Shown piece after piece: positions 34,313 to 46,772 of a stretch of DNA of 64,000 nt. A program made the position numbers and the translations under genes. Every line of letters starts with the position of its first letter. The first letter of the stretch is position 1. This DNA comes from Trichosphaerium sp. ATCC 40318 (Eukaryota; Discosea; Flabellinia; Trichosidae): assembly GCA_038496445.1 (NCBI GenBank), contig JALMLS010000268.1, positions 186,001 to 250,000 on the forward strand, given 5' to 3'. A model generated the notes under the pieces. That model ran no database searches. It was not told the DNA's origin and saw only the letters and a list, made by a program, of their open reading frames with translations.

Positions 34313-35820
34313 TAGGTATTAAAGCTAAGGTTCCATGCTGTTGTTATTGATGGTACGAAATTGACATTTTACGAATTTATTTCTTCCCTCCTGAACCACA
34401 AGTTGCACCAATGTTTCATTGATTAACCTCACCAAAAGAAAAGTGTTACAACACAAAGTGGCAGTACATTTTTATCAAAACGTTTCAACCTTTGCTCTTT
34501 TGTAGAGCAACAAATAGTCTTGTTCCTGATACGTATAGTTAAACTGGTTAGGCTTAGTAAGCCTGATTCACCATTTACAACAGATGGCGGCTTGTACATA
34601 AACATTACCGCTGTGCTGGCAAAAAAGCCAAAAACTGAGCGAGTTTTGTCTCAATCACACGCTCCTAAAACGCGTACAAATAGTCGAAATTGGCTCTCCT
34701 ACGCCCGCAAAGGCAGTATGCAAGCGGAAACGTGTAAGTGTAAGTCAATATTAGCAAACAAACTTAAACACTATCACAACCCCACTAGCCCGTAGAAACA
34801 CAACCTCAGTATGCTTCCCTACAATTCTAAACAAAAAAACAAAAAACACAGTTTCTAAAAATACCTTTTTGAAACTAAAAGCTGTTTAAAACCTCATGGT
34901 GCCCACTGTGGTGTAATATTACTAATACCACAATTTTTTCCCCAACGCGAATAAGAAATTCAAAAGCTCGATGATGTTTATTACTACTGTAGGATCGGAA
35001 ACTGTTTATCAGGGCTACGGCTCAGTCCAGGCTGATCTATCTGTGCCATTAATGAAGCTTGTTTATTCGCTAGATTGTGTTATCACTAATATTGTCTGGC
35101 TGAAAGATAGCTACATGGTGGTGTGGGTGCCTTTGCAAAGGGGCTAAGGTTTGAGATATTGGTTTACGGAATTCCATCCTACATTTACTATTTTTTATGG
35201 TTAGATGAGCAGGCTTGGAAGAATGATACACTTGAATTCAGCAGGCTATTTTTCAAAACAAGATAGAACCAACAGAAAGTAGTGTGAAAGTTGTTTGTAT
35301 CCGTTTAGGATTTATTCTCACTTTTGAAGTGTGATTCCTAGTTGGAGTCTATTAATAATATTACTCACTGAACATTTTACAAACCGAAAGCTTAATCGCC
35401 ATTTTAAATAGAATGTTGCATGTACACATTCTTTACATTATTCGTCCCTTGAGGACAATTACCAAACTGGGAAAAGTGAGTTCATTCAACTGATTTTTTT
35501 AAGGTTAAGTTTTGTGACGAACAAACGTTCGGAAAACAGCGCCTAAACGCTGTTACTCGTTGAATACTAGCCGCTCAGTCGATGCCTATCAATATCCTCC
35601 TTCTAAACCCAATTCCATACTCAATATTGTGCCTCAAGGTTCTAGAAACGAAGTGTTTTTTTTCCTTTTTTGCCAACAGTGCGTTGAACTACTTTCTCTC
35701 TTTCTAGAACTACTAGCTCAGCCAACTGGATTTCCGCAGATCTCTCCGTTTCCGAACCAACTTTTTACCACATTGATTGTACGCACAATAGCCTTGAACA
35801 TTTGTTTTCAGCGCAATTTG
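34313..35820. other. Low-content region, possible gene debris
   Basis: About 1.5 kb. Only short ORFs are present (34520-34795, 35560-35832), none with recognisable motifs. It lies between two secreted-protein-like loci, so decayed copies may be present, but none could be aligned by eye. Confidence 0.3.
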
Positions 35821-35829
35821 GTATTAACT

Positions 35830-36694
35830 TAACATTCAACCTTCGCTACTTCCCAACTCAAGGGTGAACTTCAAATCGGTATCTACGTTGGGGGGGTCTT
35901 CTCTTGTAACGTTTCTTGTGATTCTCTTGCTTGGGGTCTTGCTTCAAATGTTACAAAAGTTGAGACTGACTTCAGTTGTATCTTACAAAAGTTGAGACTG
36001 ACTTCATTGTATCTTACGATTCTTCATCCCCAACAACCATCTTTCCTCTTGGTACTTTCTGTAATCCATCTGGTGAAGCTCAAAATTACGCAACATACGA
36101 ATACACTCCATCAGCAGATGAGAGTGTTAGATTCGCTCTTCGTGGTGTAAACACCCCTACTGCGTACGTAACACAAAACCTTTGCAAGAGCTCAAAACTA
36201 ATGTCTTCTTCTAGATCATCAACAACTGGTAAAGTATTGGGAACTTACTCCGCAATAATTAACACGTTATCATTGACCCCTCCTGCTCAATTAAATGTTG
36301 CTGTAATCACTGGTGCTACTCTTAATGATACCAACTGCGATTGTCCTGGTAACGCTGCTTGCGGAACCCTTGTTGAACCAGAACTCTCAGTTAACTACAA
36401 GTATCTGGAACAACATACACCATTCTTGTTGGTGCAAGCAGCGAAAACGCTGTTGTTGTAACTGCTCCTACTGGAGGAGCTGAGGATAACACTTACTCTG
36501 TTACTATGTCCCCTGAAGGTACAGCAATTGGATGTACTCCTGCTTCTGCTCTTACAACTGCCGCTCCTGTTGATAGTAGCACACCTACTATGCCAACCAT
36601 GCCAACCATGCCAATCGCACCAGTTACTGCTGGTGCTTCTACAATTACAAAGGCTATAATTGTTGCCATGCTTTGTTTTTTGGCTTTTGTTTAA
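35830..36694 (+). pseudogene. Broken surface-protein gene (GPI-like C-terminus)
   Basis: Coding-quality sequence in three frames. It starts with GELQIGIYVGGVFSCNVSCD, followed by SNVTKVETDF. A 32/31-nt tandem duplication (35951-35982 and 35983-36013) then shifts the frame. The next part reads VSYDSSSPTTIFPLGTFCNP to LSVNYK, and a one-base lesion near 36398 shifts it again. The last part reads TYTILVGASSENAVVVTAPT, then a Pro/Thr/Met repeat (PTMPTMPTMP) and a hydrophobic end ITKAIIVAMLCFLAFV at 36694, typical of GPI-anchored proteins. Two independent lesions argue for a pseudogene. No start or signal peptide was found. Confidence 0.55.
35951..36013 (+). repeat. 32/31-nt tandem duplication
   Basis: TTACAAAAGTTGAGACTGAC is repeated at 35951 and 35983. 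Unit 1 differs by one inserted G (TTCAGTTG against TTCATTG). Collapsing to one unit restores the reading frame across it. Confidence 0.9.
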
Positions 36695-36971
36695 TTAAAG
36701 TCTAAATAAATAAAACAACATTTTCTCACTACAGCAACTGTAATTGCGGATATGTATTTCAGTGACAGCAAGCAGTTTGAAGTGTACAAGCTTTGTTTTT
36801 TTATGTTGATCCTAGAGATTTATTGTAATCATGCGTAGCCTTACCAGCATATACGAAGTTCTTCCAATTAACTTACTAACATAATTGCTTTTGACATTTT
36901 GTAATCTTCTACGAGGAAGTTGATTCTACTGCTAAGTTGTTTATTGCTTATTCATAGCAGTATTCAATTCT

Positions 36972-37679
36972 TTACACTAGTCTAAAGTCATTTGGGTCTT
37001 TAGGTGTCCACGTTACACTATACAGTGTACCATCTTCCAGCCACTTCCTACACTCTCCCTGTATACCGTCGGTGTATATAGACTCCTTCCACAACTGACC
37101 GTTGCTATGCCAACACTTGTGCGCTCCAATTCGATCACCGTTTGAGTAAAAACACTGCTCACACAATTTGCCACTTGTGTTATAGTATCTGAACTCTCCA
37201 TCACGTTTACCATTGATGTAATTACAGTGCATGCTCACTTGTCCATTATCGTACCACTCTTTGTACTCTCCTTCTAATATACCATGGAGGTAATTACACT
37301 GCTTGTTCAAATGTCCATTCTTGCTCCATTCTTTGTACTCGCCTTTCATTTTGCTATTAGTATAATTAACTTGCTTGTGTAGTTGACCGTTCTCATGCCA
37401 CTCCTTGTGCTCCCCGTGTTGTATACCGTGCATCCAAGTCTCTTGACGGACGAGTTTGTTCTCGTTGGTTCTGCTTATCATTCGCCATTTCCCGTGCTTT
37501 CTCATTTCACAATCAAACCTTGACGTCACTGCTGTCTGTTTCGAAAGAAGTGGCCAATGTAAATACACAAACGAGTCTAGGTCGATAATATCAAGTTGAA
37601 TTTCACCTGGAAGGTGTAGTAGATGGCATTTATCCGGTTGAACACCAAATCTCTCTTCATTTCTTGTTTGGCACTCCAT
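36972..37679 (-). CDS. F-box-like / MORN_2 repeat protein
   Basis: A single exon encodes 235 aa from ATG 37679. After about 20 residues, the F-box-like head HLPGEIQLDIIDLDSF...HWPLLSKQTAVTSRFD is followed by about seven repeats such as GIQHGEHKEWHENGQLHKQV and GILEGEYKEWYDNGQVSMHC. These are close in sequence to the repeats of the gene at 48414-49806. It ends DPNDFRLV. There is no intron. A binding adaptor role is inferred from the architecture. Confidence 0.83.
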   Translation of the reverse strand: MECQTRNEERFGVQPDKCHLLHLPGEIQLDIIDLDSFVYLHWPLLSKQTAVTSRFDCEMRKHGKWRMISRTNENKLVRQETWMHGIQHGEHKEWHENGQLHKQVNYTNSKMKGEYKEWSKNGHLNKQCNYLHGILEGEYKEWYDNGQVSMHCNYINGKRDGEFRYYNTSGKLCEQCFYSNGDRIGAHKCWHSNGQLWKESIYTDGIQGECRKWLEDGTLYSVTWTPKDPNDFRLV

Positions 37680-37898
37680 GTTAGTAGTGATTAACTCTTA
37701 TTTTAAAATATACAACATTAAATTATCGCAATAATTTGACTTTACTGTTTTTTTTGGACACGTTTTAGTTTGGCTTAGACTTGCTTTGTATCTGATATCG
37801 CGCTAGTTCCCTTGCGATTAGACGTGCTGCTTAAAGGAACTCTGTTCCGTTCTAGATTTAGTCCACAGGTGGTCAAATTTGCTTTATTCAGAAGTGCG

Positions 37899-40625
37899 AT
37901 GTCAGCACCAACGTGCGTTTTTATTCTGTTTGTTTTGGACCGTAGATCCTTTTTTGCACGTGTTAATAAAGGTTTTGTCCTTATTTAAACTAGCCTTGAA
38001 GAACTCAAAGCTCGTCGCAAGTTAGCGGCTGAAGAGAGGCAGAGACGATGGAAAGAGAAGGAAAAAAAGGCGTGGGAAGCAAAACTAAAGGCTAAAGAAG
38101 AGGCAGACAAAAAAAAAGCGCTAGAAGCCGAGCAAGCTAAGCTAGCACTTCAAAAGCAAAAGGAAGAAGAAGAGCGGCTTAGAAAAGAACGAGAGGAACG
38201 CGAGAGGCAAGAGTATGAGGCTGTACGTTATAAATGACTATTATCGCATTATGATCAGTTTTTTTTTTGAATTTTGAGTAAAAAATGAACAACTACGTTT
38301 CATGTCACGTGACATCTTAAAATTTATCATTTTTATTCTGTACTAGACGTTAGCGAAGGAAAGGGCTGAATACGACGCTGAAGTACAGAGACAATGGGAA
38401 GAGAAGCACAATGAGCTTAATGCAGTATCTGACGCAGTACAAGAGCGCGTGGGTGATGGTATAATTAAAGAATCGGCACCACACGATGCAGTAAGTTGTT
38501 TATTTTTAGACACTCATTTATTTACCGATTGCTCAAAAGGATCGCGCTATCGACCCTGTAGCTACAGCAAACGTATCGAAAGCCAATGAAGATGATGTAG
38601 GGACTGCAGAGGCCATAAAAGGAACTACAAAAGAACCAGAAATTCAAGAAAAAGCGCCTCCAAAAGATCCAGAGCCTATAAGTGAACCTGAAGTGGTTCC
38701 AGAGCCTGAAGTAAAAGAAGAAAGAGTTCATCAACCGGAACCTGAACCTGAAGTGGTTTCAGAACCTGCAAAAGAACCTGAAGCAGCGCCAGCTCCAAAA
38801 AAAAAGATGACCTTTGCAGAAAAACTTGCTGCAATGAAGCGTAAGCAAAAAGAAGAGGAAGAGAAAAAAAAGAGGTACCAGGTACTAGTTCGCTGTGTTA
38901 TTAAACCAAACGTAGGGAAGAAGAAGAAAAGATACGTAAAAGAAAGGAAGCCGCAGAGGAAAGAAAACGAAGGTACATAGTGCCATCTAAAAAAAGTCAC
39001 GTGATCATAAGTACTTATTGGTTTTTAAAGGTGGGCTGCAAAGAAAAAGCAAGAGGAAGAAGCGCTATTAAAACAACTGGAAGAGAAACGTATAGCGGAG
39101 CAGAAAGCAAAAGAACAAAGAGAGAAGGAGCAAGAAGAGTATGAAGAGCAACAAAGACAAATGGCAGCCGAGAGAAGAGCACATGATGAAAAAGAGCGTT
39201 CTACATTTTTAGCTCAACAACTGGAGGTACCTCTTTTGTCATAAATACACTTTGTCTTATAATACCCCTAATAGGAAAAATTGAATCCAGGCAAGAAATC
39301 AACGCCTAAGCAAGACCCAGGAGAGCGCAAGGTAAGAGACAAGAACTCCAAAAAAATCATCTCATCCAAAAAAAATAGAGAAAATTGAAGACGACTGAAG
39401 AAGGTGTTACAATACTTGATGAAGAATACGTTCTACTTACAAGAACAAAGCCGTACGCAGTGGTATTTATACGCTAATATTTAAACATATTAAAGGGGAT
39501 TACGTGCTTCGCATCCAAGAGGATCAAGAGCACTACCAACAAGACGAAACAGTATGCAAATTATTTTAATATCCAAAAAACTAATGCCTATTTTTTTAAA
39601 TAGCTTTGCAGCACATAAACGTGCAAGTACTGCAACCTCCAAAACCTGATAGCGATCCAGATTCTGACCAACCTACAGAGCCAGATACAAATCCTCAGCC
39701 AACCAAAGCGCCTGAGCCTGAACAGCCTGAGCCTACTCCAGAAACAGTCAAAGAACCTGAGCCTGTAAAGGAACCTGAACCAACCCCAGAGCCAGAACCC
39801 GTAAAGGAGCCTGAACCAGTTAAAGAACCTGAACCTACTCCAGAGCCAATCAAAGAGCCAGAACCAGTACAGCCTGAACCTAGTCCTGAACCTATCAAAG
39901 AGCCGGAACCTGAACCTATCAAAGAACCTGAACCCATCAAAGAGCCTGAACCTGAACCAGAACAAGTCAAAGAGCCAGCAAAGGAGCCTGAGCCTGAACC
40001 TATCAAAGAACCTGAGCCCATCAAAGAGCCCGAAACTACACCAGAGCCGATCAAAGAACCTGAGCCCATCAAAGAGCCTGAACCAGAACCTATCAAAGAC
40101 CCTGAAATCAAAGAGCCTGAACCTGTCAAAGAGGCACCTCAAGAAAAACCTAAGGTCACAGACGTTGAAAGGTACTGATAGATAAGGTAACTACTGTAGT
40201 TGTTGATAAGTTGTAGACAACCATCGCCTGAGATACCCAAGTACAAACCAAGCAATCTTAAGAAGAGAAATATCAGAGAAGACCAAGTACCGCCAAAAGA
40301 TGACAAAACAAGGTATATACCATCCAAACGTCATGCATCTTTTTTTTAACTTACAACTTTAGTAACGTCAACACAACTGCCACACCTAATACAAGGTATT
40401 GCTGTAACAACTCAAACATGGACGATTTACTAACGCATATTAGTAGCAATATTACGCCAAAGGATGAAGAACCAAAGAAGAGAAAGAACCCTTCCACGGT
40501 AGATCTTTTAAACATTGAGCTTTTTATTTGTTCTAATTTCTTTATAGTGGTGGCTTGGTTACACAATTACAGGCGTTATTATTTTATCAGGCATTATGAT
40601 TTATGCCTATACAGCATATAGATAG
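37899..40625 (+). CDS. Tail-anchored coiled-coil protein with Glu-Pro repeats
   Basis: Multi-exon gene. Exons 37899-37912, 37994-38222 and 38347-38490 are in phase; more lie between 38540 and 40625. After [20 protein letters not shown] comes a long highly charged coiled coil ([20 protein letters not shown]), then a K/E-rich stretch and a second coiled coil ([20 protein letters not shown]). At 39690-40130 an exon is dominated by about 25 units of K-E-P-E-P, T-P-E-P and P-I-K-E-P. The last exon encodes a single hydrophobic helix, [21 protein letters not shown], ending at TAG 40625. This predicts a C-terminal membrane anchor with the extended part in the cytosol. Junctions around 39470-39610 are tentative. 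No homologue is recognised. Confidence 0.7.
39690..40135 (+). repeat. Glu-Pro codon repeat
   Basis: In-frame repeats of GAACCTGAACC/GAGCCTGAACC and ATCAAAGAGCC encode (I/V)KEPEP units within the tail-anchored protein. The antisense strand is open by composition only. Confidence 0.85.
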
Positions 40626-41380
40626 ATTGCTTTCGTGAAGTACCACGTTTTTTTCTTGTCACATAATAAACAGCAGCAACTCAGCAACAAAATCTGTAAC
40701 CGTATAAAAATGTGAGATTTCAATAGCACACTTGCTTTTTTGAAGTATGTTGTTGTAACGAACGGACTTAAGCTTATTTAAGTGCAGCCACTTTACACTG
40801 TCAATTCTTGTTCCTTTATTTATCTAGTATGCCCTTAGTTAAATAAGAGGACATGTTGTTTTCCCTTAATGAGACTTGCTCCGCTGGTATTTCCAATAAT
40901 CCCATGTTTGAGTAATACGTCACAAGACGTGACAGACAAAGAAAACGAATTTAGATCCATAAAAACCTTCTAAAACCTCACCACGTATTTCCAAACTCTG
41001 TTTCCCCACTTTTCAGATCTTGGACAATTACGCACGTTCGGAAAAATTTTCGCCCCATTTTCCCGCGATATCAAAAAAGACTATAGTTGCGTAAGGGCTG
41101 TTTTTTCATGTGTAAGCGTTGCTGTTCTATTTTCGGAGGTCCCACGAAGTTGGACTATCAATTATACCGAAAAACACATGTCAAAAAGTCTCTTTGAGAA
41201 ATATGATCAGAAAATGTTGTTGAAGAGTCAAATGAGATGAAAACCACTGTTTTAACGCTCTTACTATTTTTTTACAAGATCTCCGCTGGTTCCTCCTTGT
41301 TTCCCTCGCAGAAAACTAAGTATTTTTCAATATTTTCAAAATATCCATAAAAATTAAATTACAACACAGTACGCACTACA
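40626..41380. other. Intergenic, no gene seen
   Basis: About 755 nt between two plus-strand genes. No ORF or RNA is recognised. Confidence 0.4.
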
Positions 41381-42899
<1,519 letters not shown>

Positions 42900-43294
42900 A
42901 CAATATAATTCCGTGCAATGTCACAAACAATAAACTAAGTTTTTGCTATACTGTTGTGATTTGTTTAATGTTGACAGCTGAAAGAAAACCAACCAAACTT
43001 TTCCTTAGTGCCATTATTTTATTTCTATGTTGTTTGCCATTCACGAGCAATTACAAGTGCTGTTTTTGTAGTACAAGAGATGGGCTTCATGATCTAAATA
43101 GAACACCAAAGTCCTTTTCTATCAAGCACTGTTATTGAGCGTGGCTTTAGTTTCTTTTGTAAAGTTTGGGCAAAATTGCAATAGTTCATGTCAAACCCAA
43201 AAAAAAAATGTGGTGATCGCGTCAAGTGCCTCCTATTGTTCGAAGTTGTTCAATAGCCATTTGTGCACCAATATATCACCGGACAAGTACGAAG
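42900..43294. other. Intergenic
   Basis: About 395 nt after the reductase. A short ORF (42956-43138) has no support. AATAAAC at about 42928 may be the polyadenylation signal of the reductase. Confidence 0.4.
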
Positions 43295-43450
43295 TAATTT
43301 GATCTTGGGAGTCAAACGCCTATCCAATCGGCCACTCCTCACATCAATTAGAGGAGGTAGGAATCGAACCTACTTAATTTTGTTTTTTGTTGGTGAGCGG
43401 TAGCACTGCGGATTGAGACACTTTAACTTTATTGCACCACGACGACTATC
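43295..43450 (-). ncRNA. tRNA-like cluster, possibly permuted tRNA
   Basis: On the minus strand, a perfect T-arm (GTAGG-TTCGATT-CCTAC, 43373-43357) is followed by CTCCTC (43356-43351), nine bases and then GAGGAG (43340-43335). A tRNA 5' half continues: TG, GCC/GGC D-stem with ATTGGATA loop, then TTTGACTCCCAAGATCAAA. CTCCTC and GAGGAG pair as an acceptor stem, but in reversed order. A second box-A-like segment lies upstream (GTGGTGCAATAAAG, about 43442). It may be a circularly permuted tRNA, or tandem tRNA-derived debris. The anticodon is unclear (loop CTCCCAA suggests CCC). Confidence 0.35.
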
Positions 43451-44086
43451 AACATCAATTTTCTTCTTTTAAATAACGCAAAATACTATCCTAAAAAAAA
43501 GTGGGTTTTGAGAAACAGTGGCCATACAGCACAAGGCGAGCACGTTAAGTTGGTTAACGATTTTATCTTGCTTCAAATAGTTCGAACACCAAATGAGTAA
43601 TACACTACACTATGCTTCTTCTACCACTGTAAGAGTTCTGCGTAACTACAGTTGTATAATTTCGACGTGTAGCCACATGTAAGTTGCGTTTTTTATTGAA
43701 AATCTAGAGCTCTTTAGAATATTTTCACTGAATGATGCAGCTTTGTGTTTTGAAGTACGCTATCAATCATGTACAATTAATGTAGGCGCTAGCGCTGACC
43801 TCTTTTACATAATCATGACAGTGTTCTGACTTTTTTACAATTATCAAGTGGCAATGGTTTAAACGAATAAAAGATCACGGCGCTAAGGCTCAGAAATTAT
43901 CTTGTTTTTTAATTTCAATGTAGTTGCCTTTCGTGACATCCATACACTATTAGCGTTTCAAGCAGAGAACTCATGAGAGTAATAAATTACGTGTTTATTT
44001 TCTTTTGAAATCCATGTCCAAAAAGTACATTGTTACATTAAAAATACATTCATTGTTGCTTTAAAAACTGGCGTCGTTAGTTACTT
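43451..44086. other. Intergenic, no gene seen
   Basis: About 635 nt with no supported ORF. Confidence 0.35.
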
Positions 44087-45002
44087 CTAGGCGCCTACAG
44101 CTGTTTCCATACGGTCCTTACAGATCTTTGATGATTTTTTCATTGAGTCTGTCGTAGCTAGTCTGAGAATTAATAAATCACGTGACTGATAAATAAAAAA
44201 AGAAAAAGAAAAAAAAAAGAAATTAAAAAACTCGTACCTGATAATCCTTTCATCATATCACATGCCTCGTCAATCATATCAAAACTTTTTTGCATCATAT
44301 CTAACGCTTCAACACTATCTACTTTTGCCTTACATACTTTCTTTTCTCGTGCAATCTTTTCTAACTGTTTTTTGTTTTTCAACTTTTGTTCTGCTTTGTA
44401 TAACGCTTTCTCCTCTTCTGGGTCTAGCAAACCAAGTCGTTGTCTGTTCCTTAGTTGCATAGCTTCAAGGTCATCAGCGGACCGAGCTTTTATATGATGA
44501 GAGGCTCGTTTTGGCGAAGGCGGAGGTATTTCAATGCCGTGTTTGCGAAGGAGTTCGTAAGCTTGGTCTCTTTCTCTTTTAAGCGCTTTTTCCTTCCGTT
44601 TGAAAAGTTCAACGCGAGCAAGTAACTTTGACTCATGTCTTAAAGCTTCATCGCGTTCTATCTCCGATTCTTCAAGCCTTTTCTTTATACTGTCTTTTTG
44701 ATACTGAACAAGACGTAACTGCGCGCGAATACCAAAATCTTGCTTTGGAGACTGTTGTAATGATGCCCTTGATGTCGTTTTACCAAACGAAATAGTGGAA
44801 CCACGTGATCTAGAAAAGTAAAGGAGTTAATACCGAAAGTATTTATAGAGGTAAAAAAAAAGCTTCACGTGTACCTCCCAAGTATAGTCTTCGCGTTACC
44901 AGTACCATTATCTGTTTTTTTCATTTCTTTTCTTAGCTCATAATTTCTTGTTCCCAAGCTACGTCTTCTTGCTGATTTTATCTTACGTCTTGATGTGCTC
45001 AT
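44087..45002 (-). CDS. Basic coiled-coil protein
   Basis: Exon 1 is 44875-45002 (MSTSRRKIKSARRRSLGTRN), exon 2 is 44238-44809, plus a short last exon; about 250 aa. The N-terminus is very basic. Exon 2 holds heptad-rich stretches (KKRLEESEIERDEALRHESK and KALYKAEQKLKNKKQLEKIA), a proline-serine linker (IEIPPPSPKRASHH) and DMMQKSFDMIDEACDMMKGL. The last exon is ambiguous: acceptors before ACTAGC or ACTCAA give different ends (44118 or 44087), and only the second keeps phase. No family is recognised; a cytoskeletal or scaffold role would be a guess. Confidence 0.65.
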
Positions 45003-45514
45003 TGTTATACTTGTTGAAATTTAAAAGAGAGAAACCTGACGGTCGAGATTGGATGACACTAAATACTTGGTGAGGAGATTACAAATGGAACAAAAAATAC
45101 TTCCATGAAGAAGTACTTGTAGTTTCCCTTTCTCAACGCACTTCTTGTCTTTGGGTACGCTCGTTAAGCTACAGATGTTCAGTACGTAAGTTTTTACGTA
45201 CGTAAAGCACGTGACTGCGTCTTCGCGTATTTAACGCCTGTAGTAACAGAAGGAGGGTGTTGTCAAATCTTGTTGTCAAAAAGTACGAAGGAGTTTTACT
45301 TTGCAGTGTTCGGCGTTGACACAAAAAATCTGAAAACTTTTTCTCACAATGCACGAGATTGAGCGATTACTTAAATAGTTCCGGGGACTTCCTTGGCTTT
45401 TTTAGGTATAGACACGTGCTATAGCCCTTTTCTTAATTGTTTTCAACATTTCTTCATTTTGATGCTATTTTTACAAAAAAACTAAATTAGTATTATTGGA
45501 CACAAAAGAAGGTT
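45003..45514. other. Intergenic between divergent genes
   Basis: About 510 nt with CACGTG at about 45207 and 45413. An ORF at 45169-45354 (minus) lacks support. Confidence 0.35.
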
Positions 45515-45851
45515 ATGGAGAACTTCTTTGGAAGGTCCGTCGATTTATCTATTGTAACGGAAGCCAAAAAGCGTATTGTTCGTATTAAATATGTTATTCA
45601 TTCTACGTATTATTGCTAACAAACTCTTTTGGAATTAACAAAAAAATCTGATGGTTTTTTTTAATTGTTTATTAAAGACTGGTGTGATACCATTAAACGT
45701 AAGTGATGAGGAACTTTTATTACCTAAAACAAAGGGTACAATTGTAACTTTGAGATACATACAAACGGACAATAAGCGACTCTTGCGCCATGAAATGTAT
45801 TCCGAAGTGACTACCCTAAAAGGTGTTGCTCTTGGTTCTCAAGTTTTATGA
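45515..45851 (+). CDS. Small unrecognised two-exon gene
   Basis: ATG 45515 gives MENFFGRSVDLSIVTEAKKR. After an intron ending TATTAAAG at about 45676, the frame continues TGVIPLNVSDEELLLPKTKG and RYIQTDNKRLLRHEMYSE, stopping at 45851. The donor is uncertain (GTTCGT or GTTATT would keep phase). The product is about 80-85 aa, soluble and without recognised domains. Confidence 0.45.
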
Positions 45852-46089
45852 TACATAAGATTTTAAACGAGAGGTAGCTACTTCTACGAGGTGCTAGTTA
45901 TAAATTTCATACACATGAATCATTTAAAAATTTTTCATATCTGCTTCCAGTAAATACATGGCAACGGTAGCCTAGAGTAAATAAATAAGTCACCTGCCAC
46001 TTTACATTTGTAAAAAAAATGATACCGACGCACATCAGCCATTCAGCTTGTATTAAGTTTTGGGATGGCTATGCGGAAGCGTCTCCATC

Positions 46090-46512
46090 CTCAATACCTA
46101 ACACTTTGAGCGAATATTTCTTCAAAATCTCTCAAAATTGTTTTCAATTACAAAAAAAGTTCTAAGATACAAAAACAGCCACAGTGACATCCCACACGAT
46201 CCATTTGCCATCGCTAAAGATAGCATGTATTACGCCGCCAGTGTCACGGAATACATCTACAATATTCTGTGTAAGCTACACGATCTGGTTTTCAGCAAAA
46301 TGACGTGCAATGTTTCGATAAGTCCTTACCGTTTTCACAGCAGAACATTTTTTGGTTTGTGCTTCCCAGCACTTAGAGTTGATACAGTTGTCTATTGTTG
46401 TACATTCTGAACTTTCGCCATTATCACAAGGAAAACCGGTTAGTGCGTGACTGGACTTTAGATCAACGAGACAGTGATTTGGCAAATAAGTGCACACGCA
46501 ATGTGTCAGCCT
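46090..46512 (-). CDS. Possible cysteine-rich exon fragments
   Basis: Open minus-strand stretches with coding character: CTYLPNHCLVDLKS...FPCDNGESSECTTIDNC...KCWEAQTKKCSAVKT (46335-46512). After a GTAAGG donor there is LTQNIVDVFRDTGGVIHAIF and SDGKWIVWDVTVAVF (about 46165-46285). Eight cysteines in about 60 residues suggest an extracellular module. No start or signal peptide was found, so this may be a gene fragment. Confidence 0.3.
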
Positions 46513-46772
46513 TTAGCCGCCAAGAGGCAGACCTATGACTCGCAAGTTAGGAGATGGAGGAGTAAGTGGGAGGTGGGTTGAGATTGCGATAGCTTGTTTA
46601 TAGGGTAGCGCTTGTTGCAACGATAGAGAGGTACAAAGTCGCTCACTTTCTTGGCACTTACATTTGCACCGTCGAAGATGTCTGACGACTTTGTCTCTCC
46701 TCTAAGGCACAGGTGTACTTAACATCAAACTTAGCTTGTACTTGTTTAGCTACTTACAAACATCACTAAATC

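Noticed and set aside
38522-39000. Minus ORFs in the coiled-coil/EPEP gene
   Set aside because: Reverse complement of Lys/Glu-rich coding sequence.
39588-40142. Antisense ORFs rich in Phe/Arg/Leu and in Gly/Ser
   Set aside because: They are the reverse strand of the Glu-Pro codon repeat; open only because of the repeat composition.
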